Positions 1 through 5,773 of a DNA stretch of 7,028 bases are shown in pieces. A program made the position numbers and the translations under genes. The first letter of the stretch is position 1, and each line of letters opens with the position of its first letter. The DNA lies in the NCBI GenBank assembly GCA_900557505.1, contig USTC01000052.1, positions 1 through 7,028 of the forward strand, written 5' to 3'. The notes beneath the pieces are model-generated. The model did no database searches. It was not told the origin of the DNA and was given only the letters and a program-made list of their open reading frames with translations. The DNA comes from an uncultured Collinsella sp. (lineage in GTDB: Bacteria; Actinomycetota; Coriobacteriia; Coriobacteriales; Coriobacteriaceae).

Positions 1-1751
1 GCCTGGTCGGTACGCGGGCTGTCGATGAGCTTCTTGGTCTTCTTGTCGATGTTCGCGTCGAACTTAACATCCTGGTTGTTGGTGCACAGTGTGAGCAGGT
101 TGTAACGCATGGCGTCGGCGCCGTACATGCCAATGAGGTCCATGGGGTCAACACCGTTGCCCTTGGACTTGGACATGCGGCTGCCGTCCTTGGCAAGAAT
201 CGTCGGGTAGATGACGACGTCCTTAAACGGCACCTCGTCCAGGAAGTACAGCGAGCTCATGACCATGCGGGCGACCCACAGCGCGATGATGTCGCGTGCG
301 GTGACGAGTGCCGTCGTGGGGTGATGGCCCTCGAGCAGCTCCGGCTTTTGCGGCCAGCCCTGCGTGGCGAAGGTCCACAGCTGCGAGCTGAACCAGGTGT
401 CCAGCACGTTCTCGTCCTGATGCACGTGATGGCCGCCGCACTTGGGGCACACATCGGTGTCCTCGGTAAGGGCGTCCTCCCAGCCGCAGTCCTCGCAGTA
501 GAACACGGGAATGCGGTGGCCCCACCACAGCTGACGGCTGATGCACCAGTCCTTAAGGTTCTCCATCCAGGTGGTGTAGGTCTGCGTCCAGCGCGCGGGG
601 TGGAAGGTGACCTTGCCGGAGTTGACGGCGTCGAGCGCCGGCCCCTTGAGCTTGTCGACGGCCACGAACCACTGCTCGGACAGCCACGGCTCAAGCGCGG
701 CGTCGCAACGGTAACAGTGCATGACGGAGTGGTCGAGGTCCTCGACGTGATCGAGCAGGCCGTGCTCCTCAAACCACTTGATGACGGCCTCGCGGCACTC
801 CTCGCGGGTCATACCGGTGAACTCGCCGTAGCCCTCGACGACCACCGCGTGCTCGTCGAAGATGTTGATCTGCGGCAGGTCGTGAGCCTGACCCATGGCG
901 TAGTCGTTGGGGTCGTGGGCCGGGGTAACCTTGACAAAGCCGGAACCAAAATTGGCATCGACGTGCCAATCCTCAAAGATGGGGATCTCGCGGTCGACGA
1001 TCGGCAGCATGACGGTCTTGCCCACGAAGGCGGCCTTCTCGGGATCCTTCGGGGAGACCGCGACGCCCGTGTCGCCGAGCATGGTCTCGGGGCGCGTGGT
1101 GGCGACGACGATGTAGTCCTGGCCGTTGACCGGCTCGGTCAGCGGGTAGCGCAGGTGCCACAGGTGGCCCTTCTCGTCCTTATACTCGGCCTCGTCGTCC
1201 GAGATAGCGGTGGTGCAGTTGGGGCACCAGTTGACGATGCGCTTGCCGCGATAGATCAGGCCGTCGTGGTACCAGTCGCAGAAGACCTTGCGCACGGCCT
1301 GGGCATAGTCCTCGTCCATGGTGAAGCGCTCGTTGTCGAAGTCGACGGAGCAGCCCATACGCTTGATCTGCTCGACGATGATGCCGCCGTACTCGTGGGT
1401 CCAGTCCCAGCAGGCGTCGACAAACTTGTCGCGACCGATCTCCAGGCGGCTGATACCCTCGCTCTTGAGCTTCTTGTCGACCTTGGTCTGCGTGGCGATA
1501 CCGGCGTGGTCGGTGCCCAGCACCCAGCGCGTGGACTTGCCGCGCATGCGGGCCATACGGACGATGGCATCCTGGATGGAGTCGTCGGTGGCGTGACCCA
1601 TGTGGAGCTTGCCGGTCACGTTGGGAGGCGGAATGGTGACGGTGCAATCGCCCACGCCCTCGCGGCGCTTGTAGTAACCGCCGTCGAGCCACTTCTGCAG
1701 GATCGCCGGCTCGTTAGTCGACGGATCGTAGTTCTTGGGCATTTCTTCCAT
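1..1751 (-). CDS. valS: Valyl-tRNA synthetase, N-terminal 583 residues (3' end outside window)
   Basis: This cytoplasmic class Ia synthetase attaches valine to tRNA-Val using ATP and edits mischarged threonine. Seen: the HIGH signature as HMGH at residues 50-53 after PPPNVTGKL; GTDHAGIATQ in the Rossmann core; a CP1 editing domain at about 190-340; DTWFSS; and the KMSKS loop as DGSRMSKSKGN with RMSKS at 525-529. Four CxxC pairs (C176/C179, C346/C349, C419/C422, C435/C438) resemble the two zinc sites of Thermus-type ValRS and are absent from the E. coli type. The start ATG at 1751 is preceded by GGAG with a 6-base spacer; an in-frame ATG at 1742 is less well placed. Family length is about 860-950 residues, so the anticodon-binding domain and C-terminal coiled coil lie beyond position 1. 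The frame is intact. It lies 211 bases after clpX, behind a terminator, so it probably has its own promoter. Identity is certain from the motifs. Confidence 0.98.
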   Translation of the reverse strand, partial: MEEMPKNYDPSTNEPAILQKWLDGGYYKRREGVGDCTVTIPPPNVTGKLHMGHATDDSIQDAIVRMARMRGKSTRWVLGTDHAGIATQTKVDKKLKSEGISRLEIGRDKFVDACWDWTHEYGGIIVEQIKRMGCSVDFDNERFTMDEDYAQAVRKVFCDWYHDGLIYRGKRIVNWCPNCTTAISDDEAEYKDEKGHLWHLRYPLTEPVNGQDYIVVATTRPETMLGDTGVAVSPKDPEKAAFVGKTVMLPIVDREIPIFEDWHVDANFGSGFVKVTPAHDPNDYAMGQAHDLPQINIFDEHAVVVEGYGEFTGMTREECREAVIKWFEEHGLLDHVEDLDHSVMHCYRCDAALEPWLSEQWFVAVDKLKGPALDAVNSGKVTFHPARWTQTYTTWMENLKDWCISRQLWWGHRIPVFYCEDCGWEDALTEDTDVCPKCGGHHVHQDENVLDTWFSSQLWTFATQGWPQKPELLEGHHPTTALVTARDIIALWVARMVMSSLYFLDEVPFKDVVIYPTILAKDGSRMSKSKGNGVDPMDLIGMYGADAMRYNLLTLCTNNQDVKFDANIDKKTKKLIDSPRTDQ

Positions 1752-1905
1752 ATATCTCTCCCTTGCCCATCGGGGAGGAATGTAGGCCCGCCAGGGTCTG
1801 CATTCCTCCCCTTAGGTATCGATTACTTCAGTCTGATATGACTTCGCTGTGGCTTAAACACACACACAGAATAACACAGGTAGTTGGGGTTATTGCGCAT
1901 ATATA
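1752..1905 (-). promoter_or_regulatory. valS 5' leader and probable promoter region
   Basis: This stretch lies between the clpX terminator and the valS start. It holds the valS Shine-Dalgarno (GGGAGAG at 1756-1762, ATAT before the ATG), a long hairpin (listed separately) and a (CA)5 tract at 1859-1868. The only promoter candidate I find is weak: -10 TATCAG at 1833-1838 with GTGTTT 17 bases upstream at 1856-1861. It would give a leader of about 75 bases containing the hairpin. I looked for the T-box core AGGGTGG and its ACCGCG partner, the usual control of Gram-positive synthetase genes, and did not find them. That valS is separately transcribed is inferred from the terminator. Confidence 0.4.
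1772..1811. repeat. 18-pair inverted repeat in the valS leader
   Basis: Arms 1772-1782 and 1801-1811 (GGGGAGGAATG and its exact complement) form 11 perfect pairs. The match continues inward to 1789/1794 and leaves a GCCA loop. Read as plus-strand RNA it makes 18 pairs, two of them G-U (1783/1800 and 1786/1797). Read as valS mRNA those two become A-C mismatches. Neither side has a U run, so it is not a normal terminator. In the valS mRNA the 3' arm contains CCUCCCC, which resembles the anti-Shine-Dalgarno sequence, and it ends about 10 bases before the valS ribosome binding site. A translational role is possible but unproven. Confidence 0.6.
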
Positions 1906-1941
1906 AAATAGCCTCCGACCGCGAGTGGCCGGAGGCTATTT
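1902..1941 (-). terminator. Intrinsic terminator after clpX
   Basis: Arms AAATAGCCTCCG (1906-1917) and CGGAGGCTATTT (1930-1941) are perfect 12-base complements. On the minus strand the stem extends through a U-G pair (1918/1929) and two G-C pairs to a 6-base loop. The transcript tail is TTTTATATAT. The wobble pair works only in the clpX direction, which supports that orientation. The structure begins 21 bases past the clpX stop, so it should close the clpP-clpX transcript and separate it from valS. Confidence 0.8.
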
Positions 1942-1962
1942 GCAAACACGTTTTAGGCAGGT

Positions 1963-3375
1963 CTAGCTATAGATGCGCTGGGGCTGTTCTTCGCCCTTGA
2001 CGGCGGCTTCGGTTACGACGACCTTGGCAACGCCCTCCTCGCTGGGAAGGTCGAACATCGTCTGCTGCAGCACGTCCTCGCAGATGGCACGCAGGCCGCG
2101 GGCGCCGGTCTTGCGGGCAAGCGCCATGCGGGCGATCTCGTGCAGGGCGGCATCCTCAAACTCAAGCTCGACGTCCTCGAGCTGGAACATCTTGCGGTAC
2201 TGACGCACCACGGCGTTCTTGGGCTCGGTCAGGATCGACACCAGGTCGTCCTCGTCGAGCGCCTGCGTCTGGGTGACGACGGGCGTACGTCCCACAAACT
2301 CGGGGATCATGCCAAAGGCGTTGAGGTCCTGCGGGAGCACTTGACGCAGCAGGTCGTTCTCGTCGACCGAGGTGGGGCCGGCGATCTCGGAGTTAAAGCC
2401 CACGCCCTTGTTGCCCACGCGATCGGCGATGATCTTATCCAGACCCACAAAGGCACCGCCGCAGATGAACAGGATGTTCGTCGTGTCGATCTGCAGCAGC
2501 TCCTGCTGGGGATGCTTGCGGCCGCCGGTGGGCGGAACGCTGGCCACCGTGCCCTCAAGAATCTTAAGCAGTGCCTGCTGAACGCCCTCGCCCGAAACAT
2601 CACGGGTGATGGAGAGGTTCTCTGCCTTGCGGGCGATCTTGTCGATCTCGTCCACATAGATGATGCCCACCTGCGCGCGCTCGATGTCGCCATCGGCAGC
2701 GTTGATAAGCTTGAGCAGGATGTTCTCCACGTCCTCGCCAACGTAGCCAGCCTCGGTGAGCGCGGTGGCGTCGGCGATGGCAAACGGCACCTCGAGGATG
2801 CGAGCGAGCGTCTGGGCCAGCAGCGTCTTACCGGTACCGGTGGGACCGAGCAACAGGATGTTGGACTTGGCGAGCTCCACCTCGTCCATGTCATCGTCAA
2901 ACTGGGCGCCCACGCCCGATGCCTCGTCAAGGGCGGACACCGCGGCACCGCCCTCGATCACGCGGCGATAGTGGTTGTACACGGCAACCGACATGGCACG
3001 CTTGGCGTCCTCCTGGCCCATAACATAGGCCGAAAGCTCGTCATAGATCTCGTGCGGCGTCGGCACGTGCGTGATGACCTGACGGTCGTCCTCAAGCTCA
3101 AAGCCCTCGGTCTCGGGGTCAACGGCGGGCTGAGACGCAGCCTGGCCGTGGTCGTTGAGGAAACCCGGGAGATTGCCGTTGCGGGCGGCGTCCATAAAGT
3201 CCGAAGCCAGCGACTCCTCAAGGATCTCGGAGCAGGCAGCGACGCACTCATCGCAGATAAAGATGTTGGTCGGACCCTTAACGAGACGACGGACCTGGCC
3301 CTGCTCTTTTCCGCAGAAGGAGCAGCGGATGGGGTTGCCGTTCTCGTCAAAGTTGTCCTGCATGTTACCGGCCAT
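1963..3375 (-). CDS. clpX: ATP-dependent Clp protease ATP-binding subunit ClpX
   Basis: This AAA+ unfoldase recognises substrates, unfolds them with ATP and threads them into ClpP. Seen in the 470 residues: a treble-clef zinc-binding domain with C18, C21, C41 and C44; PTPHEI at 105-110; Walker A GPTGTGKT at 177-184; pore loop GYVG at 210-213; Walker B IIYVDE at 238-243; the RKHP pore-2 region at 286-289; a ClpP-docking tripeptide VGF at 325-327 (IGF or LGF in most homologues); the arginine-finger region PEFVGRTP at 358-365; and sensor-2 GARG at 424-427. Start: ATG at 3375 has GAAGGA 8 bases upstream and lies one base after the clpP stop. A TTG at 3396 extends the frame by 7 residues but has no ribosome binding site. 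At 470 residues it is about 45 longer than E. coli ClpX, from a longer acidic linker after the zinc domain (45-104) and an insertion before Walker A (140-166). Confidence 0.98.
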   Translation of the reverse strand: MAGNMQDNFDENGNPIRCSFCGKEQGQVRRLVKGPTNIFICDECVAACSEILEESLASDFMDAARNGNLPGFLNDHGQAASQPAVDPETEGFELEDDRQVITHVPTPHEIYDELSAYVMGQEDAKRAMSVAVYNHYRRVIEGGAAVSALDEASGVGAQFDDDMDEVELAKSNILLLGPTGTGKTLLAQTLARILEVPFAIADATALTEAGYVGEDVENILLKLINAADGDIERAQVGIIYVDEIDKIARKAENLSITRDVSGEGVQQALLKILEGTVASVPPTGGRKHPQQELLQIDTTNILFICGGAFVGLDKIIADRVGNKGVGFNSEIAGPTSVDENDLLRQVLPQDLNAFGMIPEFVGRTPVVTQTQALDEDDLVSILTEPKNAVVRQYRKMFQLEDVELEFEDAALHEIARMALARKTGARGLRAICEDVLQQTMFDLPSEEGVAKVVVTEAAVKGEEQPQRIYS

Positions 3376-3376
3376 C

Positions 3377-3997
3377 CTAGGCGTCCTTCGCGGCAAGATC
3401 GCGCGAGGTGACGATACGGTCGATCAGGCCGTAGTCGAGGGCCTCGGCAGCGGTCAGGTAGTTGTCGCGCTCGGTATCGGCCTGGACCTTCTCGATGGGC
3501 TGGCCCGATGCGTCGGACAGAATCTGGTTGAGCTCGCGACGGGTCTTCTTGATCTCCTCGGCCACGATCTCGATCTCGGTCTGCTGGCCCTGGGCACCGC
3601 CGCTGGGCTGGTGAATCATGACCTTGGAGTGCGGCAGGCAGAAGCGCTTGCCCTTGGCGCCGGCCGAAAGCAGCACGGCGGCCATGGACGCGGCCATACC
3701 GACGCAAATGGTGGAGACCTGCGGCTTAATGAAGTTCATGGTGTCCAGAATCGCCAGGCCGGAGTAGACCTCGCCGCCGGGCGAATTGATGTAGAGCGAG
3801 ATATCCTTCTCGGCATCCTGGCTCTCAAGATGCAGCAGCTGGGCAACGACTAGGTTGGCGCTGACGGAGTTGATCTCCTCGCCCAAGAAGATGATGCGGT
3901 CGTTGAGCAGGCGCGAATAGATATCGTAGCTGCGCTCGCCGCGCGGTGTCTGCTCGATAACGTATGGCACGAGGGCGGAATCGAACTTAGCGATCAT
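3377..3997 (-). CDS. clpP: ATP-dependent Clp protease proteolytic subunit ClpP
   Basis: This serine peptidase forms the double-heptamer chamber that degrades proteins delivered by ClpX. Numbered from ATG 3997 (206 residues), the triad is Ser104 in GMAASMAA, His129 in MIHQPSGG and Asp178 in TERDNYL. SPGG in the [15 protein letters not shown] segment is the oxyanion and handle region. [20 protein letters not shown] matches the usual mature N-terminus, so a short propeptide of about 7 residues is probably removed. Start: three in-frame ATGs lie at 4009, 4003 and 3997. Only 3997 has a well-spaced Shine-Dalgarno (GGAG at 4004-4007, 6-base spacer), so I chose it; starting at 4009 would add MEMR. 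The stop codon TAG lies one base before the clpX ATG. Only one clpP copy is present, whereas many Actinomycetota carry tandem clpP1-clpP2. Confidence 0.97.
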   Translation of the reverse strand: MIAKFDSALVPYVIEQTPRGERSYDIYSRLLNDRIIFLGEEINSVSANLVVAQLLHLESQDAEKDISLYINSPGGEVYSGLAILDTMNFIKPQVSTICVGMAASMAAVLLSAGAKGKRFCLPHSKVMIHQPSGGAQGQQTEIEIVAEEIKKTRRELNQILSDASGQPIEKVQADTERDNYLTAAEALDYGLIDRIVTSRDLAAKDA

Positions 3998-4042
3998 ACG
4001 CATCTCCATTTCTCTTACGGACCAATAATGGTTCTAGACAAA

Positions 4043-4083
4043 CGTACGGTGCCCGCATGCTATGCATTGGCTGGCACCGTACG
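4043..4083 (-). terminator. Inverted repeat, possible tig terminator
   Basis: CGTACGGTGCC (4043-4053) and GGCACCGTACG (4073-4083) are perfect 11-base complements around a 19-base loop that can itself fold (GCAT/ATGC). On the minus strand the stem is followed by TTTGTCTAG, a short and imperfect U run. It lies 77 bases after the tig stop and 46 bases before the clpP start. It could terminate or attenuate tig transcription, or it could be a protein-binding palindrome controlling clpP. The sequence does not decide between these. Confidence 0.45.
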
Positions 4084-4088
4084 AAACA

Positions 4089-4102
4089 ACCGGATAACCG
4101 GT
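4089..4102. repeat. Short palindrome ACCGG-ATAA-CCGGT
   Basis: This is a perfect 5-base inverted repeat around a 4-base centre in the tig-clpP gap, six bases from the end of the 4043-4083 repeat. A similar short one, ACCA-ATAA-TGGT, lies at 4021-4032 just before clpP. Both have the centre ATAA on the plus strand. The form is operator-like, but neither matches the CtsR, HspR, CIRCE or ClgR consensus as I know them. Function is unknown and chance is possible. Confidence 0.3.
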
Positions 4103-4108
4103 GTATAA

Positions 4109-4149
4109 CTTTACCCCATCACGGGCGCACACATGCGCTCGCGGTAAAG
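4109..4149. repeat. Two-part hairpin just after tig
   Basis: The outer stem CTTTACC (4109-4115) pairs perfectly with GGTAAAG (4143-4149). The inner stem 4123-4128/4135-4140 (GGGCGC with GCGCTC) has one G-T pair, and an asymmetric internal loop separates the two. It begins 10 bases after the tig stop, which suits a 3'-end structure. The minus-strand tail is TTATAC, not a U run, so a strong intrinsic terminator is unlikely. Confidence 0.35.
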
Positions 4150-4159
4150 GTGGCGAGAA

Positions 4160-5458
4160 TTACTCGGCGTCCTTGGCGGTCTCGTCGACCTCGGTCACCT
4201 TGGCGTTCTCGACCAGGTGGTCGACGGCCTTGGAGCGACGGATGGACTCGCGGACGGCAGGCATGCGGCCATCGGCGATGAACTCGGCCTTGGAAGCCTC
4301 GACGTCCTTGACACCGGCCTTCTCGAACTCGGCGTTGATGTCGTCCTCGGTGACCTCAATCTTGAGCTCGCGGGCGAGGGCGTCGAGAGCCAGGGACTCA
4401 CGGGCAACATCGTTGGCCTGCTTGTGCAGGTCGGCGATGAACTGCTCCATGGTCAGGCCGGAAGCGGGCAGCCAGGTGTCCAGGGTCATGCCGCGGGCAG
4501 CGAGGTTGGACAGGAAGTTCTGGCCGAGCTCCTCAAAGACGGACTGCTCGTAGTCGGCATCCATCTCGTCGAGCTGCAGACGCTCGGCGAGAGCGGAGAC
4601 GCAACGGTTCTCCTTCTCGGCGGGCAGGCGGGAGGCCTTGTCCTGCTCGATCTCGATCTTGATGGCGTCGCGCATGGCGTCGATGCTGTCGAAGCCAAAG
4701 TCGGACTTGACGAGCTCGTCGGTGAGCTCGGGGGTGTTGCGGACCTTGATGCCCTTGACGGTGACCTCGACGGTGTGGGTCTCGGCCTCCTCGCCCTCCT
4801 CGACCTCGTCGGTCCAGGTGACGGTCTTGACGTCGTCAACGTTGGCACCGATCAGGGCCTCGTTGAACTCCTTGGGGTTGCTGTCGCTACCGGCGATGAG
4901 CATGCGGCCCTCGGCAGCGAAGTTGTCGGCGTTCTCGACGGCCTTGAGGTCGACGGTAACGTAGTCCTCGGCCTCGACGGCGCGACCCTCGACGTCCTCG
5001 AAGGTGGCACGGTAGTTGAGGAGCATATCGACCTGGTTGTTGATCTCGGACTCGGTGACCTCCGCGGGAGGCATCTCGATCTCGACGGCGTCGAAGGAGG
5101 AGAGCTCGGCGGCAGGACGCAGGGAGAACTCGACGGTGTAGGTGTAGTCCTCGTGATCCTTGGCGAGGTCGAGCTCCTTGTAGTCACCGTTCTTGGTGGG
5201 GACGATGTCCAGCTCGTTGAGGACGACGGGCTCGTTGGCGGCGATCAGGTCGTTGGTGGCCTGAGCGAGGGTAGCCTCGGCGCCAAGAGCAGAGTCGATG
5301 ACCGGACGGGGGGCCTTGCCGGCGCGGAAGCCCGGGAAGCGGTACTTCTTGGCGGTGTCCTTGTAGGCCTTCTTGATCGCGGCGTCGACGTCGGCGGCCG
5401 GGATAGTGACCGTAGCGGTGAGCTTGGCGTCCTTGACGTCAGAAGCGGTGATGTTCAA
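4160..5458 (-). CDS. tig: Trigger factor, ribosome-associated chaperone
   Basis: Trigger factor docks near the peptide exit tunnel through ribosomal protein L23 and shields nascent chains. Seen in 432 residues, the length of the E. coli protein: the N-terminal ribosome-binding domain with signature GFRAGKAP at 43-50; a PPIase/FKBP-like middle domain at about 163-240; then the long helical C-terminal chaperone domain with an acidic tail. The middle domain lacks recognisable FKBP active-site landmarks: I do not see the GRMIPGFEDGIKG or FPEEY-type segments, and the region is acidic (VEEGEEAE). Isomerase activity is doubtful. Start: AGGAGG at 5465-5470 lies 6 bases before TTG 5458 and 3 before GTG 5461. 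The ATG at 5473 overlaps that Shine-Dalgarno and the ATG at 5515 lies far upstream, so TTG is preferred. Those ATGs would give 437 or 451 residues. It lies 92 bases after tRNA-Leu and upstream of clpP, the usual tig-clp order. Confidence 0.96.
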   Translation of the reverse strand: MNITASDVKDAKLTATVTIPAADVDAAIKKAYKDTAKKYRFPGFRAGKAPRPVIDSALGAEATLAQATNDLIAANEPVVLNELDIVPTKNGDYKELDLAKDHEDYTYTVEFSLRPAAELSSFDAVEIEMPPAEVTESEINNQVDMLLNYRATFEDVEGRAVEAEDYVTVDLKAVENADNFAAEGRMLIAGSDSNPKEFNEALIGANVDDVKTVTWTDEVEEGEEAETHTVEVTVKGIKVRNTPELTDELVKSDFGFDSIDAMRDAIKIEIEQDKASRLPAEKENRCVSALAERLQLDEMDADYEQSVFEELGQNFLSNLAARGMTLDTWLPASGLTMEQFIADLHKQANDVARESLALDALARELKIEVTEDDINAEFEKAGVKDVEASKAEFIADGRMPAVRESIRRSKAVDHLVENAKVTEVDETAKDAE

Positions 5459-5464
5459 CACGTT

Positions 5465-5470
5465 CCTCCT
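5465..5470 (-). promoter_or_regulatory. Strong Shine-Dalgarno that decides the tig start
   Basis: AGGAGG is the full consensus. It gives a 6-base spacer to TTG 5458 (reading on as N-I-T-A-S) and 3 bases to GTG 5461. It lies inside the reading frame of the longer ATG 5473 version, which would need it as codons for Arg-Arg and has no comparable site of its own. Confidence 0.75.
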
Positions 5471-5482
5471 CATACTGCCCAG

Positions 5483-5512
5483 CTTATCTGAGGTGCTGGT
5501 ACCTTTATGCAA
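5483..5512 (-). promoter_or_regulatory. Candidate tig promoter
   Basis: TTGCAT (5507-5512) and GATAAG (5483-5488) are spaced by 18 bases and match 3 of 6 and 4 of 6 consensus positions. This would start the transcript about 20 bases before the TTG start, leaving the AGGAGG exposed. It is a weak match, and tig might instead be read through from the tRNA promoter. Confidence 0.3.
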
Positions 5513-5549
5513 CAAAGTGTCGCGACGGCCGAGGCCGACGCTGGTGCGT

Positions 5550-5633
5550 TGGTGCGGGCGAAAGGACTCGAACCTTCACGGGAATCCCACCAGAACCTAA
5601 ATCTGGCGCGTCTACCAATTCCGCCACGCCCGC
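5550..5633 (-). tRNA. tRNA-Leu (anticodon UAG)
   Basis: An 84-base cloverleaf reads CUN leucine codons. Acceptor GCGGGCG pairs perfectly with CGCCCGC, followed by discriminator A and an encoded CCA (5550-5552). The D arm is GCG/CGC with the GG pair in the loop. The anticodon arm is CCAGA/TCTGG around TTTAGGT, placing UAG at 5597-5599. The long class II variable arm (GGG ATT CCC) marks it as leucine rather than a short-arm tRNA, and the T arm carries TTCGAGT. It is transcribed toward tig. A weak hairpin at 5522-5541 lies between them, so joint transcription with tig is possible. Confidence 0.97.
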
Positions 5634-5652
5634 ATGAGCGCACAGACTAGGA

Positions 5653-5661
5653 ATGATAGCA
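5653..5661 (-). promoter_or_regulatory. Extended -10 promoter of tRNA-Leu
   Basis: TGC-TATCAT matches the extended -10 pattern TGN-TATAAT with one mismatch. It lies 20 bases before the tRNA 5' end, which fits a start near 5646 and a short leader for RNase P to remove. No good -35 is visible at 16-18 bases, which extended -10 promoters tolerate. Confidence 0.5.
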
Positions 5662-5723
5662 GATACGAACGACAAGCGCACGCACACGTTTTACAGGCTC
5701 ACGACCTCACCACGAGTGCAGAA

Positions 5724-5749
5724 GGCGGGGCGAGTTGCCTCGCCCCGCC
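5724..5749 (-). terminator. Hairpin after the dehydrogenase gene
   Basis: GGCGGGGCGAG and CTCGCCCCGCC form 11 perfect pairs, almost all G-C. On the minus strand the loop is GCAA, a stable GNRA tetraloop. It begins 24 bases after the stop codon. The tail is TTCTGCACTCG, a poor U run, so it may need Rho or act mainly as a 3'-end stabiliser. The position makes a terminator the most likely reading. Confidence 0.6.
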
Positions 5750-5773
5750 AATTACGACTTGTTCGCTGACCCG

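Noticed and set aside
321..1841. Plus-strand open frame of 506 codons opposite valS
   Set aside because: It is antisense to a gene with unmistakable ValRS motifs; long antisense frames are expected from codon bias in GC-rich genes. It shows no recognisable domain and no clear ribosome site.
1752..1905. T-box riboswitch upstream of valS
   Set aside because: Neither the AGGGTGG core nor its ACCGCG partner is present, and the leader is too short for the full specifier structure.
3376..3396. TTG start at 3396 giving a 477-residue ClpX
   Set aside because: No Shine-Dalgarno precedes it and it would overlap clpP; ATG 3375 is well placed.
2140..3411. Plus-strand open frame of 423 codons opposite clpX
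   Set aside because: Low-complexity Leu/Val/Gly/Asp composition typical of the antisense of a GC-rich gene, and it covers nearly all of clpX.
4217..5491. Plus-strand open frame of 424 codons opposite tig
   Set aside because: Made mostly of Gly, Leu, Val and Asp as the mirror of Glu-, Asp- and Lys-rich tig codons; no motif or start signal.
5522..5541. Hairpin between tRNA-Leu and tig as a tRNA terminator
   Set aside because: The stem is 3+4 pairs with a mismatch and the tail GACACTTTG has no real U run; too weak to call.
5373..5600. 75-codon plus-strand frame ending in the tRNA
   Set aside because: It is antisense to tig and the tRNA; its C-terminus is the reverse complement of the tRNA T arm.
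5505..5687. 60-codon minus-strand frame across the tRNA
   Set aside because: Its core is simply a translation of tRNA-Leu, a well-known spurious protein in annotations.
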